Positions 25,601 through 36,982 of a stretch of 64,000 nucleotides of DNA are shown one piece after another. The translations under genes were made by a program, and so were the position numbers. Every line of letters starts with the position of its first letter. The stretch's first letter is position 1. Source of the stretch: Entonaema liquescens (taxonomy: Eukaryota > Ascomycota > Sordariomycetes > Xylariales > Xylariaceae); NCBI GenBank assembly GCA_902805475.1, contig CADCSX010000023.1:2666001-2730000 (forward strand), given 5' to 3'. The notes below the pieces were generated by a model, which searched no databases, was not told the origin of the DNA, and worked only from the letters and a program-made list of their open reading frames with translations.

Positions 25601-26154
25601 TCCCAAATCCAGTTTTTAGTCTGTGGCTGACATTATACCAGGTAATGGCGAACGTATATTGCCAAGTAGTCGGCTCTAAAAGATTCATCTTGTTTCCGCC
25701 GTCGGATGTTACCAAGCTTTCATTTGCTCCGGGGTCATCTAGCTCAAGCATTGATATATTTTCTGAACTCGAATCGCCTTCACTTGCCGAGACCCATCCT
25801 CACGAGGCCATATTAAAACCTGGCGATATACTATTTATCCCTCCACTCTGGCTGCATACTGCCACGCCATTGGGTAACTTAGGCGTGGCTGTTAATGTCT
25901 TCTTCCGTAACCTTGAAAACGGTTACTCAAGTGGGAGGGATGTGTACGGAAACCGAGACCTTGCAGCTGTAAGTTTCAAATTCTTATTTATGTATCTTGC
26001 ATATAATTATTACTAACTGTACATGCTGTAGTATGAAAAAGGCCGTCAAGATGTTACGCGCATCGCAAACAGCTTCAGTAAGTTACCGCTTGATATGCGG
26101 AACTTCTACATTAAGCGTCTAGCAGATGAGCTTGCCCAGAAAGCAGTTGAATGA
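22673..26154 (+). CDS. ppm2: tRNA wybutosine-synthesizing protein 4 (methyltransferase-Kelch-JmjC)
   Basis: Seven exons (22673-22756, 22816-23036, 23099-23460, 23513-25248, 25300-25590, 25642-25968, 26032-26154) encode 1047 aa; all introns are 51-63 nt with GT/AG ends. Exon 1 joins exon 2 as VMA-TNSSSIVSKRS, the usual start of the leucine carboxyl methyltransferase-like domain, whose SAM loop LGCGS is at 98-102. Kelch-type repeats follow at about 420-720. The C-terminal JmjC-like domain has HxD at His896/Asp898 (WLHYD) and a distal His970 (LWLHT). TYW4/Ppm2 carries out the last methylation and methoxycarbonylation of wybutosine at position 37 of tRNA-Phe, which supports reading-frame maintenance. 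Intron 5 (25591-25641) is 51 nt with no in-frame stop, so its retention would go unnoticed in a frame scan. Call is secure. Confidence 0.96.
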
Positions 26155-26509
26155 GGGATTGACTAATCACGCCATTGATTTCCTATCTATTTGGCGTGCC
26201 ATGTAAGTGACTCGGAGTACGTCGACAGGTCCCTATCTCAACTCGGTAGTATGAAAAGCGGATGAATGTGGCAAACTCTGGTGCCATGACACTGTTAAAA
26301 CCCCTAGCATATGGTTTAAGCAACCATTTTACCAAGATTAAATAGGACTGATGAATTTAGCGGCGTGTTATCATATACGAAATATATAGGTAGCTAGCTA
26401 TATGACGTCCTGGCGTCGCTAGATAAGCTCGGGCCTTTCTGCTACTATGAGACTTCGCAACCCCTAATACACTATCCGAGCCAGTTGTTAAAACAGCTGG
26501 GAGTTCAAC
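26155..26509. other. Convergent 3' intergenic region
   Basis: This 355-bp AT-rich stretch between the stop codons of TYW4 and the xanthine dioxygenase must hold both 3' ends. No further feature seen. Confidence 0.6.
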
Positions 26510-27935
26510 CTAAACACGAACTTGAATCGGGGTCGGTCCCATTGGACCAGTTGATGAAGCGATGTTGGCCTGATGCATAGTCCGTGGACCAATCCAGTCA
26601 GGATAGTCGACAGCTGTGTGAAACATCTGGTAGTTGGCCCATATGACAATATCCCCTTCTTCTAGATTCGGAATCAAGACGTACTCTGGCTTCAACACTC
26701 TTTCCTGGATAGTTTTTAACAGCTTCCTAATTTCTGTGAGATCTTCGATTATCCTGGGCTCTTCATCTGGGGACGAGCGAACGAATAACTTCCTTGCGCA
26801 GATCCCGTGGACTTGAAATGCCTTCTCGCCTGTTACGGGGTTGACCCAGACCACTGCAGCAATAAGAATTAGCAATCGGTTATTATAGAAAAGGGGGAGA
26901 AAGGACTTGGTACATACTAGGATATATTTTTACATCTTTGGGGTCGAAGTCGCCTAGGTCCTCAAGATTCTTTTCTTTACCCTGGCTAACAAGACCAAGG
27001 CCATTGGAATTCCCCTTACAGTCGCCTATCCACATATACTATTCTCAATAATTATTATCAGTTGCTTCAATCATCCACAGGTATGTAATCAAACACTTAC
27101 CGGATGTGGTGCATATTCGACCCAACTGTGATCCGCCATCTTTTTCTCGTCCTCTGTCATCATCTCGTATGTTTGGACATTACTAATGAATGCGGTAAGG
27201 CCCGGCTCTGCCTTCATGCTCAGACCAGACCCGTCATCCCATCGAATGTTGACTTGGGGTTTGGTAGGCCGCTTGATACATCGCAGGGTCGTGAACCATG
27301 CGGGATCTCGCCCGTAAAGCGGCGCGTCCATGTGCCAGCGCTGGAACCTGGTATTGCCCTCTTTGAACTCCTCTTGCGGAAGCTCTTTTTCATGCCAGTC
27401 GTGGGAGAGAGGTTTGGTGATGTTCTTATTCTTGATGCCGTAGTGGTCTTCGCCCTGGAAGCCCTTCCCGATTAAGCGGACGTTTTCCGCGCCTGGAATC
27501 CCTACTACTTCCCGATGTTTCTTATCTTGTCTTAGAATTTAAATTTATTTTGCCCATGTTAGAGAGATCCTGGGTTACCTACAGAAAGCAACCCTCCCTT
27601 GCTATTGAATGTCTTCAAATCACCGTGCGAGTGCACTTGTGGCGCACTAGGATCGAAGCGTGTTACAAGCTCCCATTGCTTTATCGGCGCAAGGTCTTTC
27701 TGTCCCTTGACCACAACGACTTTATGAGTCCAAATAGCATCCGCCAGGTGGCGGATGTCGAGATCTGACCACACTGAATATCATAACTCACAACTTGATA
27801 GAAGGAACGCTTACTGCTGATATCACTCAAATCTATGTTATCAACGACTGCACCATAGTCATGCTTATCGTTTGATGACTTCTTCATCGACGTGATCGTG
27901 AAGGTCGCCTCCGGGATGGTAGCGCTTGGTGACAT
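26510..27935 (-). CDS. xanA: 2-oxoglutarate/Fe(II)-dependent xanthine dioxygenase-like (TauD/TfdA family)
   Basis: Five exons (27935-27815, 27764-27579, 27525-27101, 27038-26918, 26853-26510) encode 398 aa. The first intron can end at 27765 (50 nt) or at 27774 (41 nt, adding three residues); both keep the frame. The iron ligands are His167 and Asp169 in RWHMDAPLY and probably His363 in MFHTAVDYP; Arg375 in GPRTMHQANI is the likely 2-oxoglutarate-binding residue. The stretches EYAPHPYMW, MVWVNPVTG and EEGD fit fungal XanA, which converts xanthine to urate with 2-oxoglutarate and O2 in place of the molybdenum hydroxylase. It is divergent from a secreted deaminase and near an NCS1 permease, which supports a purine role. 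Another TauD substrate cannot be excluded from sequence alone. Confidence 0.85.
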
Positions 27936-28387
27936 TGTGGTATATTTTCGGGTTGATATACTATTCTAATTATTTACATTTGTGAAGCTACTATCTTACG
28001 GAACATAACTATTAGGAGGGAATGGTATAGCTGATATAGTCTATTATCAAGATTGATATGCTCTAGTTATCACCAACATGCATGGGGTATCTATCGGAAA
28101 TGGCCGTTGATACGAGTCACCACATGCGGTATCAAGAAGCGGGGATCTCCAACGAAGGTAAAAGTGTAATAGTGTAATAGTTCATGACAGGGAACAATAG
28201 CGATATCTTTCCCGTTTCTGTGTATTGTCATTACTGGGATATAGATAGTTAATACTTTAGTGACTAGGTGTAACTCGTTTTCGTGACACACATACATTAA
28301 TATATTTATATATATATACTAATGGCTCATCTAGACATCCATAGACCACAACGAGTCCAATCTATGTTAGTAACGCCATAAAACACA
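27936..28387. promoter_or_regulatory. Shared divergent promoter with UaY-like and GATA sites
   Basis: This 452-bp region separates the start codons of the xanthine dioxygenase and the deaminase. At 28094-28107 it reads TCGG-AAATGG-CCGT, matching seven of the eight fixed bases of the UaY purine-induction site TCGG-N6-CCGA known from Aspergillus nidulans. HGATAR-type (AreA) sites, read on either strand, occur near 28044, 28068, 28091 and 28244; the one at 28091 overlaps the UaY-like half site. This suggests urate induction and nitrogen-repression control of both genes. Binding is inferred, not shown. Confidence 0.6.
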
Positions 28388-29233
28388 ATGCAACTATTGT
28401 CGATAGTCCAAGCTGCTTTTGTTTACCTTGGTCTCCCGAGACTTTGCCTCGGGCATAACCACTCGCACCCGAATGCAGACCAAGAGCAAATACCCATCAG
28501 TGAATCGTCATCTGCCAATGGCATTCCCCTGAGCACGAGAGTCTACTGGATGCGCCAGGCTAATCTTGCACTCAACCACCCTTGCCCCGGGGCTCCATTC
28601 GGGACCGTGATCGTGAACCACACGGCTAATTCGGGACTCGGGGAGCTCGTCTGCACAGGCGCCAACAGCAGGAGCTCTACCGGAAACCCGACACTTCACG
28701 GTATGTACATCTGAGCCCCTTTACGCGCAACAAAGCTCACTAGAAGGCCTATAGGAGAGATCGCAGCCATAAACAATTGTACCCGGATCCTGACGGACCC
28801 CTCGGGGCCTTACAACCTAACCCCCAAAGAAGCACTCGCTGCATTCGCGGACTTAACGCTATACACCAACGCCGAGAGCTGTCCCATGTGTGCGTCTGCG
28901 GTGCGGTTTTCCGGGTTCAGGGAGTATGTGTACGGCACGTCGATCGACACGCTTGTGGAGTACGGTTGGGACCAGATTCATATCTCGTCGGCGGAGGTAT
29001 TCTGTCGCTCGACGGACTTACCGAATCCAAGTACTCTGGTAGCTGATATTTTGACGAATGAGACGGATCCGCTGTTCGCATGGCAGAATGATCCTAATCA
29101 TCCATGTCCCCAGGGATGCTCGCGCGTAAGAGGACGCTGTGAGGCGGATGTTGTGAATCGGACTGCTGCAGGGACCAGGTTACTTCATGGTCCTGTGTTG
29201 GCTTATATAGGGAGATCTGGATATTTGGCATAG
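28388..29233 (+). CDS. Secreted cytidine-deaminase-fold nucleobase deaminase (guanine deaminase-like)
   Basis: Two exons (28388-28700 and 28755-29233) joined across a 54-nt intron encode 263 aa. The zinc site has the form H-x-E plus CxxC: His104-Gly105-Glu106 in LHGEIAA, created exactly at the splice junction, and Cys147/Cys150 in SCPMCAS. His and the two Cys bind zinc and Glu is the proton shuttle. The usual HAE is HGE here. The N-terminus (MQLLSIVQAAFVYLGLPRL, ending LCLG) looks like a cleavable signal peptide, and the mature part has NHT, NCT, NLT, NET and NRT sequons, so the protein is probably secreted and glycosylated. Sequence supports the guanine/cytosine deaminase branch of the CDA superfamily; the base acted on is inferred from the neighbouring xanthine dioxygenase and permease. 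A Cys-rich tail (CPQGCSRVRGRC) may form disulfides. Confidence 0.8.
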
Positions 29234-29443
29234 AGTAATTACTTGATAGGGAGGTAATATTTAGAGGGCGGAAACAACAATTTTAGGGGCCTGTTAATAT
29301 TCCTCCCAAAAATAGGGGTGATCATTTAAGTCTCGATCATTTTCTACGATATATACAACACCTATCTTTCAACGTCTGCTGTATTTGTGAACATGGTGGT
29401 ACGTATACAGTAATAACGTATCCCTTAACCTCTAAAACAAGAG

Positions 29444-31381
29444 TTAAACTTGTTCTGCTTTTGCCTCCCCTCTCATCTTCTCGTCTGGAGCCGAACCACT
29501 TTCCACATCAGCATCAACGGCGCGTAGAACTGGCACAACCCCAGGCACCACATCCGGTATCAACGTCGTCTTATCCGGAAAGAAGTAATTCAAAGCGTAG
29601 TACATGACAAGCGCCACGAAAAACCCATACAGCCAATTAAACGTAAACAGATTCACAAGCCCCTGACTGATCTCCACGTTCCGCGGCGTGACCTTCTCCG
29701 CCAAAGCCGGGAGCAGCGGCACGATCACCACGAGCGTCGGGAGCAGGGCGCGCCAGTTAACCCCCCACTGATACCGGTATATGCCATCAGGATCGTACAT
29801 AGCCGGGACGTCGTACCGGCGCTTCTTCACGACCCAGTAGTCGCAGACGAGCACGCCCGCAATCGGCGCCATGAAGACCGCATACGCGCTCATGAAGTTC
29901 AGGAACGCGGCGGCGGACGAGACGATGATCCACGGGCACAGCGCCCACCCGCCCAGCAGCGACACGAGCACGACGCCGCGGCGGATGTTGAGCCACCTCG
30001 GCGCCAGCGAGGTCGCGTCGTTGGCGAAGGAGATGCCGTTCGCGCTGATGTTCACCGAGATCTGCGCGAGCAGCCAGACCGCCGCGGCGAAGAAGGCCGC
30101 CGCCCGGCCGCCGGGAGAACCCTGCCATTGGCCGATGATTTCCAGCGGGGACCAGTATACGGTTCCGAAGACCTGTTTCGAGGCGCTCGCGGAGATGATG
30201 CCGAAGACGCCGACGAGGGTCTTGAAGAGCGGGATGAAGGGCAGTTGCCAGAGCTGCGCGCCGCGCGTCTTGCTGAAGCGGGAGAAGTCTGGGATGTTGA
30301 CGGCGAGGGTGGAGTAGCCTCCTGTTACGCTGGTCTGATGGTTGTTAGTTGGGATTTGAAAGGGTGCATGGGGATTCGGAGGCACTGACTAGGTTAGATA
30401 GCCAAAGCCATGCCCTCGTAGAGCCAGAGACGGTGGCGGGCGCGTAGAAGAAATCCCCTTGACCACCGGCTTTCACAGTAATCCAGATAACCATCGCTAG
30501 AGCCATTGGCGTGACCAATACGGTCTTAACCCAGAAGAGATACTGCAGTCTATGTGAAGGGATCATTAGTAGGGGAAACTGGATACACCAGTATATGAAG
30601 TAGCTCAGTAGCCCTTGGCTTGTGGTGCCCGCCGATTCGGGTAGTGTGTTTGGAAGTCTCGCGTAGTTAGGCCATATAGCCGTGATGATGGCTGTCACAC
30701 AGGTGCCTCCATTGGCGCTCTGGACACCGAACCAGAATAACGCCAGAATAGCTCTGGTAACAACGCAGAAGTAACTCAACCAGTAGCCATAACTGGCTCG
30801 GCAGGCGATGGGAAATGGGATATGCAGGTCAGCGCCGATGGCACCGTTCAAGACTGTCGGGATCGCATTACACTACAACGGTTAAGTTAGCAGTTGTTAC
30901 CATGATGTATATTGGTGTAATGTTGAGTGAATAGATAAGTATGACTCTATTTTAAGAGTTCATATTTCTGGAATAGGTCCGGAGACTCGGGGAAACAGCT
31001 TTGGAATACACATACTATAGCCGCGACAAGAACAATTAGAACAGCATCCGTAGCCGTCAAGCCAGTTGTCATTATAGCACTGGCGGCAGTCCATGTCGAA
31101 ACGGTTACCAAGTCGGAGTACCAATAGCCAATAAACGCCCACTTGGTCCAAGTCTGTTTCTCTTCTGGAACAGGATCTTGATCTATTACACAGGTCAGGC
31201 CCTATTAATGAACTTGAAGATAAGAGTTCCATAGAATAGACGCACCAGCGTTTGTCCATATATGAGATGGCGCAATACTGCTAGTTTGCTTCGGTAATTC
31301 CCAGCTATGCCAGTCAGTTAGTCGAGCTCGAGTCTTCTCCTTGATGGCATGGCCCCGCTGTCGAAATGTGAATAAATTCAT
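29444..31381 (-). CDS. NCS1-family nucleobase permease (Fur-type)
   Basis: Four exons (31381-31246, 31182-31016, 30872-30390, 30334-29444) encode 558 aa. Intron lengths are 63, 143, 55 nt. The protein is almost entirely hydrophobic with about 12 predicted membrane segments; it begins with a short charged N-terminus and ends in an acidic/charged cytosolic tail. Family features include WTNADQDPVP before the first segment, ASYGYWLSYF and WFGVQSANGG in the early helices, VTGGYSTLAVNIPDFSRF in the middle, and NISANGISFANDATSLAP. These are typical of fungal Fur transporters (allantoin, uracil, uridine, urate) and distinguish it from Fcy-type NCS1. The exact substrate cannot be read from the sequence. 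Its place beside the deaminase and xanthine dioxygenase suggests a purine base or a degradation product. It is convergent with the deaminase, with 210 bp between stop codons. Confidence 0.92.
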
Positions 31382-32075
31382 TGCTATAATTACATTGGGG
31401 AGGGTTCGTTTCGGTGTGGTCGACAGACTACTTCAATTGATGCCTATCTCATCAAGCCATTTAGTGATGCTTATTAGGTAGAGCCGAAGTCTCTAAATCT
31501 TGCCTTAAATACTATGTGTGTAACTATCTGCGTTGGTTGAGGCTCCATCATATATTTGAATATTACAACCACAACTATCCGTATTTCGTCCCGAGACATG
31601 GTGACCGGTATCACTACCATAGTACAAGAGTTTATCTGTTGGTACTAACTGAATTTCGTCACAGGGCTGACATGCGTGCGATATCGAAGATAAAGCAAGC
31701 TGCGGTCATTGGCAAATCGGGGTCGAAAGACAAGGTGCTTATCATTACCCCAGCTCTTGTGGATGTGATGCTCGGCAAAGCAATCACCTCCCTCCAACAT
31801 CCCGGTCCGATAGATACTCGTTCTCCGCACGGCCAACATATAATGTGCATATGCAGTTGGTACACTCAGCATCAAATAAGAATAACACAGGTTGGAAGGT
31901 TCAAAATCATTCATTACGGTAGTCGGGAAACCCATTAGCAACCGCCCGTCTATGTAGCCTCGATTGTGATCCACGAGGCCGCGTTATACACAAGATAAAA
32001 TACAAAAAACTTGAAAAATAACAATGCTCGCCCCGGCCTCATGTCAATGCTTTACTTTTTTAGTTTCCTTTCCGT
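31382..32075. other. Permease promoter and kgd1 3' region
   Basis: This 694-bp stretch lies upstream of the permease and downstream of kgd1. Overlapping frames of 140 and 109 codons on opposite strands show no known motif. AGATAG/CGATAG (GATA-type) elements occur near 31810, but no UaY-like TCGG-N6-CCGA site was seen. Confidence 0.55.
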
Positions 32076-35000
32076 CTACTCGCCCTTTAGCTTATCCTGC
32101 GTTACGGTGAACGCCATCTCCAGTAAGTCTTCCTCCTCCTTCTTGTGGGCAGCCTTCAAGCCAGTAGCCACAGACGCCGACGGGTTTCGACCGGCGTACA
32201 TAACGTGCTTGCGGTCATGATGCTGCGTTTCATTCAGGAGAGTTTCGATACGCGGTTGGGTGAAGCTCCATGCACCGGCATTAAGAGGCTCCTCCTGCGC
32301 CCAGACAATAGTCTTGGCGTTCTTGTACTTGTCTAGGTTCTCCTTAAGTTGCTCCCACGGGAACGGGTTGAGTTGCTCAACTCGGGTAATTGCAACATTA
32401 TCGATCTTGTTATCGGCCCGGTGTTTGTGAAGTGCCGCCCACACCTGACCGGTGCAGAGAATAACTCGGTCGATCTCCTCGGGAGACTTGATGCTACCGG
32501 TCTCATGCTCAGGGTCGGGGATAATCCACTGGAAGTGAGCCTCAGGGCCGGTGAATTCTTCGATGTTGGAGCGGGCTAGAGGGTGTCGTAGTAGCGACTT
32601 GGAGAAGAAAATGATAAGAGCTACAATAATTAGCAATCATATATATCATATCAGAGAGCTTGTATGAATAACTTACGCTTTCGGAATTGTCTATGCATCT
32701 GTCGTCGAAGAATGTGAAACAGGTTAGCAGGCGTAGTCATGTACGCAATCTGCATGTTACAATCCTGGTGCTGGCGATCAAGCTTTTCCTTAGATGGGTA
32801 TACGCGCGGGTCTTCATTGCAAAGTTGCAAATATCGTTCCATGCGTCCAGAAGAGTGCTCAGGGCCTTGTCCATCATAACCGTGGGGAAGAGACATAACC
32901 AGACCGGTTCGCTGCATCCATTTGACTTCACCAGAGGCGATAAACTGATCAATGATACATTGCGCGTTGTTGGCGAAGTCGCCAAATTGAGCTTCCCACA
33001 TGACTAGCGCATTTGGCGACGACAGCGAGTAACCGTATTCGAAACCCAAAGCACCGTACTCGCTCAAGGACGAGTTAGAAATGACAAACTTGCCTTGGTC
33101 TTTGCTGACATGCTGCAGGGGCGTGTATGTGTTCTCGTTTTCTTGGTCGTGGAAGACGGCATGTCGTTGCGAGAAGGTACCTCTCTCTACATCCTGACCA
33201 GACACACGGACGTGGTGGCCCTCAGTGACGAGCGTGCCAAAAGCAAGTGCTTCGGCGGTCGACCAGTCAATGTTCTTACCCTCAAGAACCGACTTGCTAC
33301 GGTTTTGTAGGATACGCTTCAGGTTACGGTGGAGATGGAAGTCTTCGGGGGCAGAGCCAATGACCTCACCAATGTGCTCCAGAGTCTTCTGGTCAACGCT
33401 GGTGGACATGTGCGGTAGTACCTCAGACGCCAATTCCTTGGGAGACTTGAAGCCGTTCCAGGCAGAGGTAGTCCATTCCTTAGATGTTGGCTGATAATCT
33501 TTAGACTTGGAAAAGCTTTCCTCCAACATACCCCAAACCCATTGCTTGTGCTCTTCGACGTCTTCCTTCGTGAAGGTACCGTCTTTGAGCAGCTTCTCCA
33601 CATAAATGTTAATCTGGGGGTCCTTCGCACCGATGCGCTTGTACATCCTAGGTTGGGTGAACGAGGGTTGATCGGTCTCATTGTGGCCATGCTTTCGGTA
33701 GCAGATAAGATCGATGACGACATCGGATTGGAACTCAGCGCGCCAATCTGCAGCTAACTGACAGACGAAGTTAACGGCTTCGACATCATCGGCGTTCACG
33801 TGGAAGACGGGGGCGTCGATAGCCTTAGCGATATCTGTACAGTACGCGGTTGAACGAGCAAACCGAGGGTCCGTAGTGAAACCGATCTGGTTGTTGACAA
33901 CCAAGTGGATTGTTCCACCAGTCGAGAAAGCCGGGAGAGAGTGGAAACCGAGACATTCGTATACAATACCCTGAGCGGCAAAGGCGGCGTCACCGTGTAG
34001 CAACACACTCATAGCGGTCCGGTGAGTTGATTCATCGTTGTTGTAGTGTTGGATAGCTCTGGTCTTTCCCAGGACGACTGGGTCTTCGGCTTCCAAATGC
34101 GAGGGGTTGGCCACGAGAGAAAGCTGAACCCGCTTTCCAGACGGTGTAGGACGCTCAAAGTTCATACCCAGATGGTATTTGACATCTCCCGATCCTTCAT
34201 CTTCAGCACCAGCAGTACCTGCGAATTCGCTGAAGATGGACTCGTTCGGCTTGCGGACGACGTTGCTGAGCACATTAAGACGACCACGATGAGGCATTCC
34301 GATTACAATGTCTTTTACACCGTAGTCGACACTTCGATCGATCAGCGCCTTCATTCCGGGCACGAGTGTTTCGCAACCTTCTAGACCAAATCGTTTATCA
34401 TTAGGATATTTAGTGGCCAAGAAGGATTCAAAGCTGGAACTCCAGATTAAACGGTCAAGGATTCGGCGCTTCTCGTCAATTGAATACTTAAACGGTTGAG
34501 GGACCTCAACGCGCTCTCTCAGCCAGTCGCATTTGGCCCTATCAGGGATATGAATGAATTCGACACCATAGGACCCACAGTAGATCTTCTCACAAGCGGC
34601 AATGATCTCACGGAGAGTCATCTTGTCTCGGCCTTCTCGCTTGAAGCGCGGGAGGATACCCGGGCCCAGAGTGAACTCCTTATCAAGGTCCTTTTCGGTA
34701 AACTGGTAGTGATCGAGAGATAGCTCCTTGATCTGAGTACTCGATGCGTCTCTAGGCTCGTTACGGATACCAAGGGGATCGATATCAGCCTTGTGGTGGC
34801 CACGAGCCTGGTACGCACGAACTAATAGCTGCACTTTCAGATGGTTCATAACATCAGAGCCCTGTCCAACTCCCATGCCTACAGCTGGCCCAACACCGCC
34901 AGTCGCACTGGGAACAAGGGTAGGAGGGGGAGTGAAAGCTTGTTGGATGGGCATATCGCCACTTTCCATGTTCTTGAAATAAACCTGCCATGACACATGG

Positions 35001-35254
35001 ACGCTCTCCGGATCCTCTTTCCACTGCAGATACATCTCGTCGATGTAATTGGCAGTGTTACCGGACAGGAAGTTGTCATTAGGCGAGGGTGCCGTCGTTG
35101 TTGTAGAGGAATACCTTTTTTGGGAGGCGACGGCAAGAGGACGACGAGCGGCGCTGACGGAGAAACATCTCGAGGCTTGGGAAACACATTTCGTGGTACG
35201 GCAGCTAGCTCTTAAGAGCCGGCCGCTCGAGGATCGAAGGGAGCTACTCAGCAT
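32076..35254 (-). CDS. kgd1: 2-oxoglutarate dehydrogenase E1 component, mitochondrial
   Basis: Two exons (35254-32677 and 32620-32076) join across a 56-nt intron with donor GTAAGT to give 1040 aa, close to yeast Kgd1 (about 1014 aa). The join gives HRQFRKPLIIFFSKS, a conserved stretch. The first 50 residues are rich in Arg and Ser with no acidic residue, as expected for a mitochondrial targeting peptide. Thiamine-diphosphate enzyme motifs are clear: GMPHRGRLN at 319-327, LLHGDAAFAAQG around 418-429, and NNQIGFTT at 454-461. The C-terminal third holds the transketolase-like pyrimidine-binding domain (EYGALGFEYGYS, HGYDGQGPEHSSGR). The enzyme decarboxylates 2-oxoglutarate and passes the succinyl group to E2 in the TCA cycle. 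The intron lies near the 3' end, so the last 181 residues are in another frame. Confidence 0.98.
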
Positions 35255-36982
35255 GGCGCCAGGCTGATGCTTCGGCAGCTATAAAAATGTATTAGGACCG
35301 TATAAGAAAAAAATGACGAACTTGCTGTCTACTCGGGCATGTAAAAACCCCAGAAAACGACTTTATTAAACTCCTACCAATGGGCGAGATACTATGATCT
35401 CGAGAAGAGATTAATGAGCGGCGGAGTAAGTCTAGGTTTGAACAGTACCTTTTAGTGAGTTGAAGGTGCTGGAAGAGAGAAACTGGGACAGGCTGGGAAA
35501 GGTCATGCTCCCCAAGTTGGAGAAAGTAAAAAACGTAGCGACTGCGACTGCCCCTGTCAAGGTCGTCACCCAGTCGCAGATCAAGGAGCCAAGAAAACCC
35601 GGTGATGCCGATTATACGATTAAGCAGTGTTACTAATGCTGATAAGCCATATTTTTCGGCTCTCGTTGTATGCAGCTAAAAGGGAAACTTGTATTTACAG
35701 GCTAAATTCGGCTTCTGGAACACTTCTGGGTTAGGGTGGCGGCTTCAATCTTGACGTTTTATTCGGTAGAAAGGCCCGATTATTGCCGCAAAAAAATTCC
35801 TAAAAACCACCGAGGCAATGGTTAACCTTTTTAACACTTAACACTTAATACAGATTCTACAATCGAGGTCTTTTAATCGCTCAAATAACTTCATTTGCAC
35901 TTATACGGCATTGGACGTATTTTATACCTAAAACAATCACACGCCATACAAACTATTAACTAGGCTTACTGTTAAAACGCTGATTGATCCACGCAATTTG
36001 TGTCACAGGACGAAACGGCAATTAACTTTGGGCACGTGTATCTTGAAGCTTGGGACTTGGGGCTTATAGTACCTAAGGTATGTACTGTACCTACAAGGTA
36101 CTTAACATAGAACTACAGAAGCTGGGTTGTTTTACTAGAAGACACATTATACCTATAATAATGAGCGCATTCCACGTTAGTAGTGGGGTTCATATTTAGG
36201 GGATATGAAACTATCCAAATAATTAATGAGTCTTACACTCCCGTTGACCCGTAAAACTGAAAACTGTAGGAGTCATAAATTGCGGTAAGATACCGCCCAT
36301 GCTGAAGATATTTACTTCAATAAATGTTTCGGTGCTAGTAGTAAAAATTGTTTCAGGACGTCATCATATAGGCTGACACCCTTGGCATCCTGATCACTGG
36401 GCTGCACATATTGAAATATCATGTCCAATCGAAATGCCTGTCTCTGCCGGTACGAAGTAAGTACTTAAGTGCTTGCATCGCCTTCAGAGCTTGAGCCACA
36501 TTTAGTGTGGCTTTCCAGATTATGTGGAGACACCCAGCCTCGTAGAAGATAAATGCCATGTACGTACCTACCTCACGTATCTTTAGGCAAGTACTTGAGC
36601 ATTTCATTCTGAAGTCAACCGCGTCAGAATTTAAACTTGCCTACTTCAACAACAAAGACGAAATATACTAAAGAAATCCCTAAGGTTAATCTAAGGAAAA
36701 TAATCCTGCACGGGAGTCGGATCGTATGGATACGTTGTAATATATTACCGTCCTGTCCTTCGAGCATCTCTTGATTATATCCTTTCTCGTACGGTGCATA
36801 TCAAATATTTCTAAAGGGAAGACCATATAAATCACGTTGCAATACAGCATCGAGGCGTCAAAAAGGTCGACCGAGGATTTAAGTATCATCCTTAGACAAC
36901 TGTAACCTTATACTTGATGCATCAGTTCATTTAAGAAAGTAATCCTGCTTGTCGTCCTTGTTACCCCATCATACCTAACGCG
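35255..36982. promoter_or_regulatory. Divergent promoter region kgd1 / tfb1
   Basis: These 1.7 kb separate the start codons of kgd1 and tfb1 and must contain both promoters. No coding frame is convincing. TACCTA-type elements cluster near 36075-36105 and 36563-36571. No specific factor site assigned. Confidence 0.55.

Noticed and set aside
31516..31974. Frames of 140 (+) and 109 (-) codons between the permease and kgd1
   Set aside because: Antiparallel over the same DNA, no known motif; this is more likely the permease promoter region.
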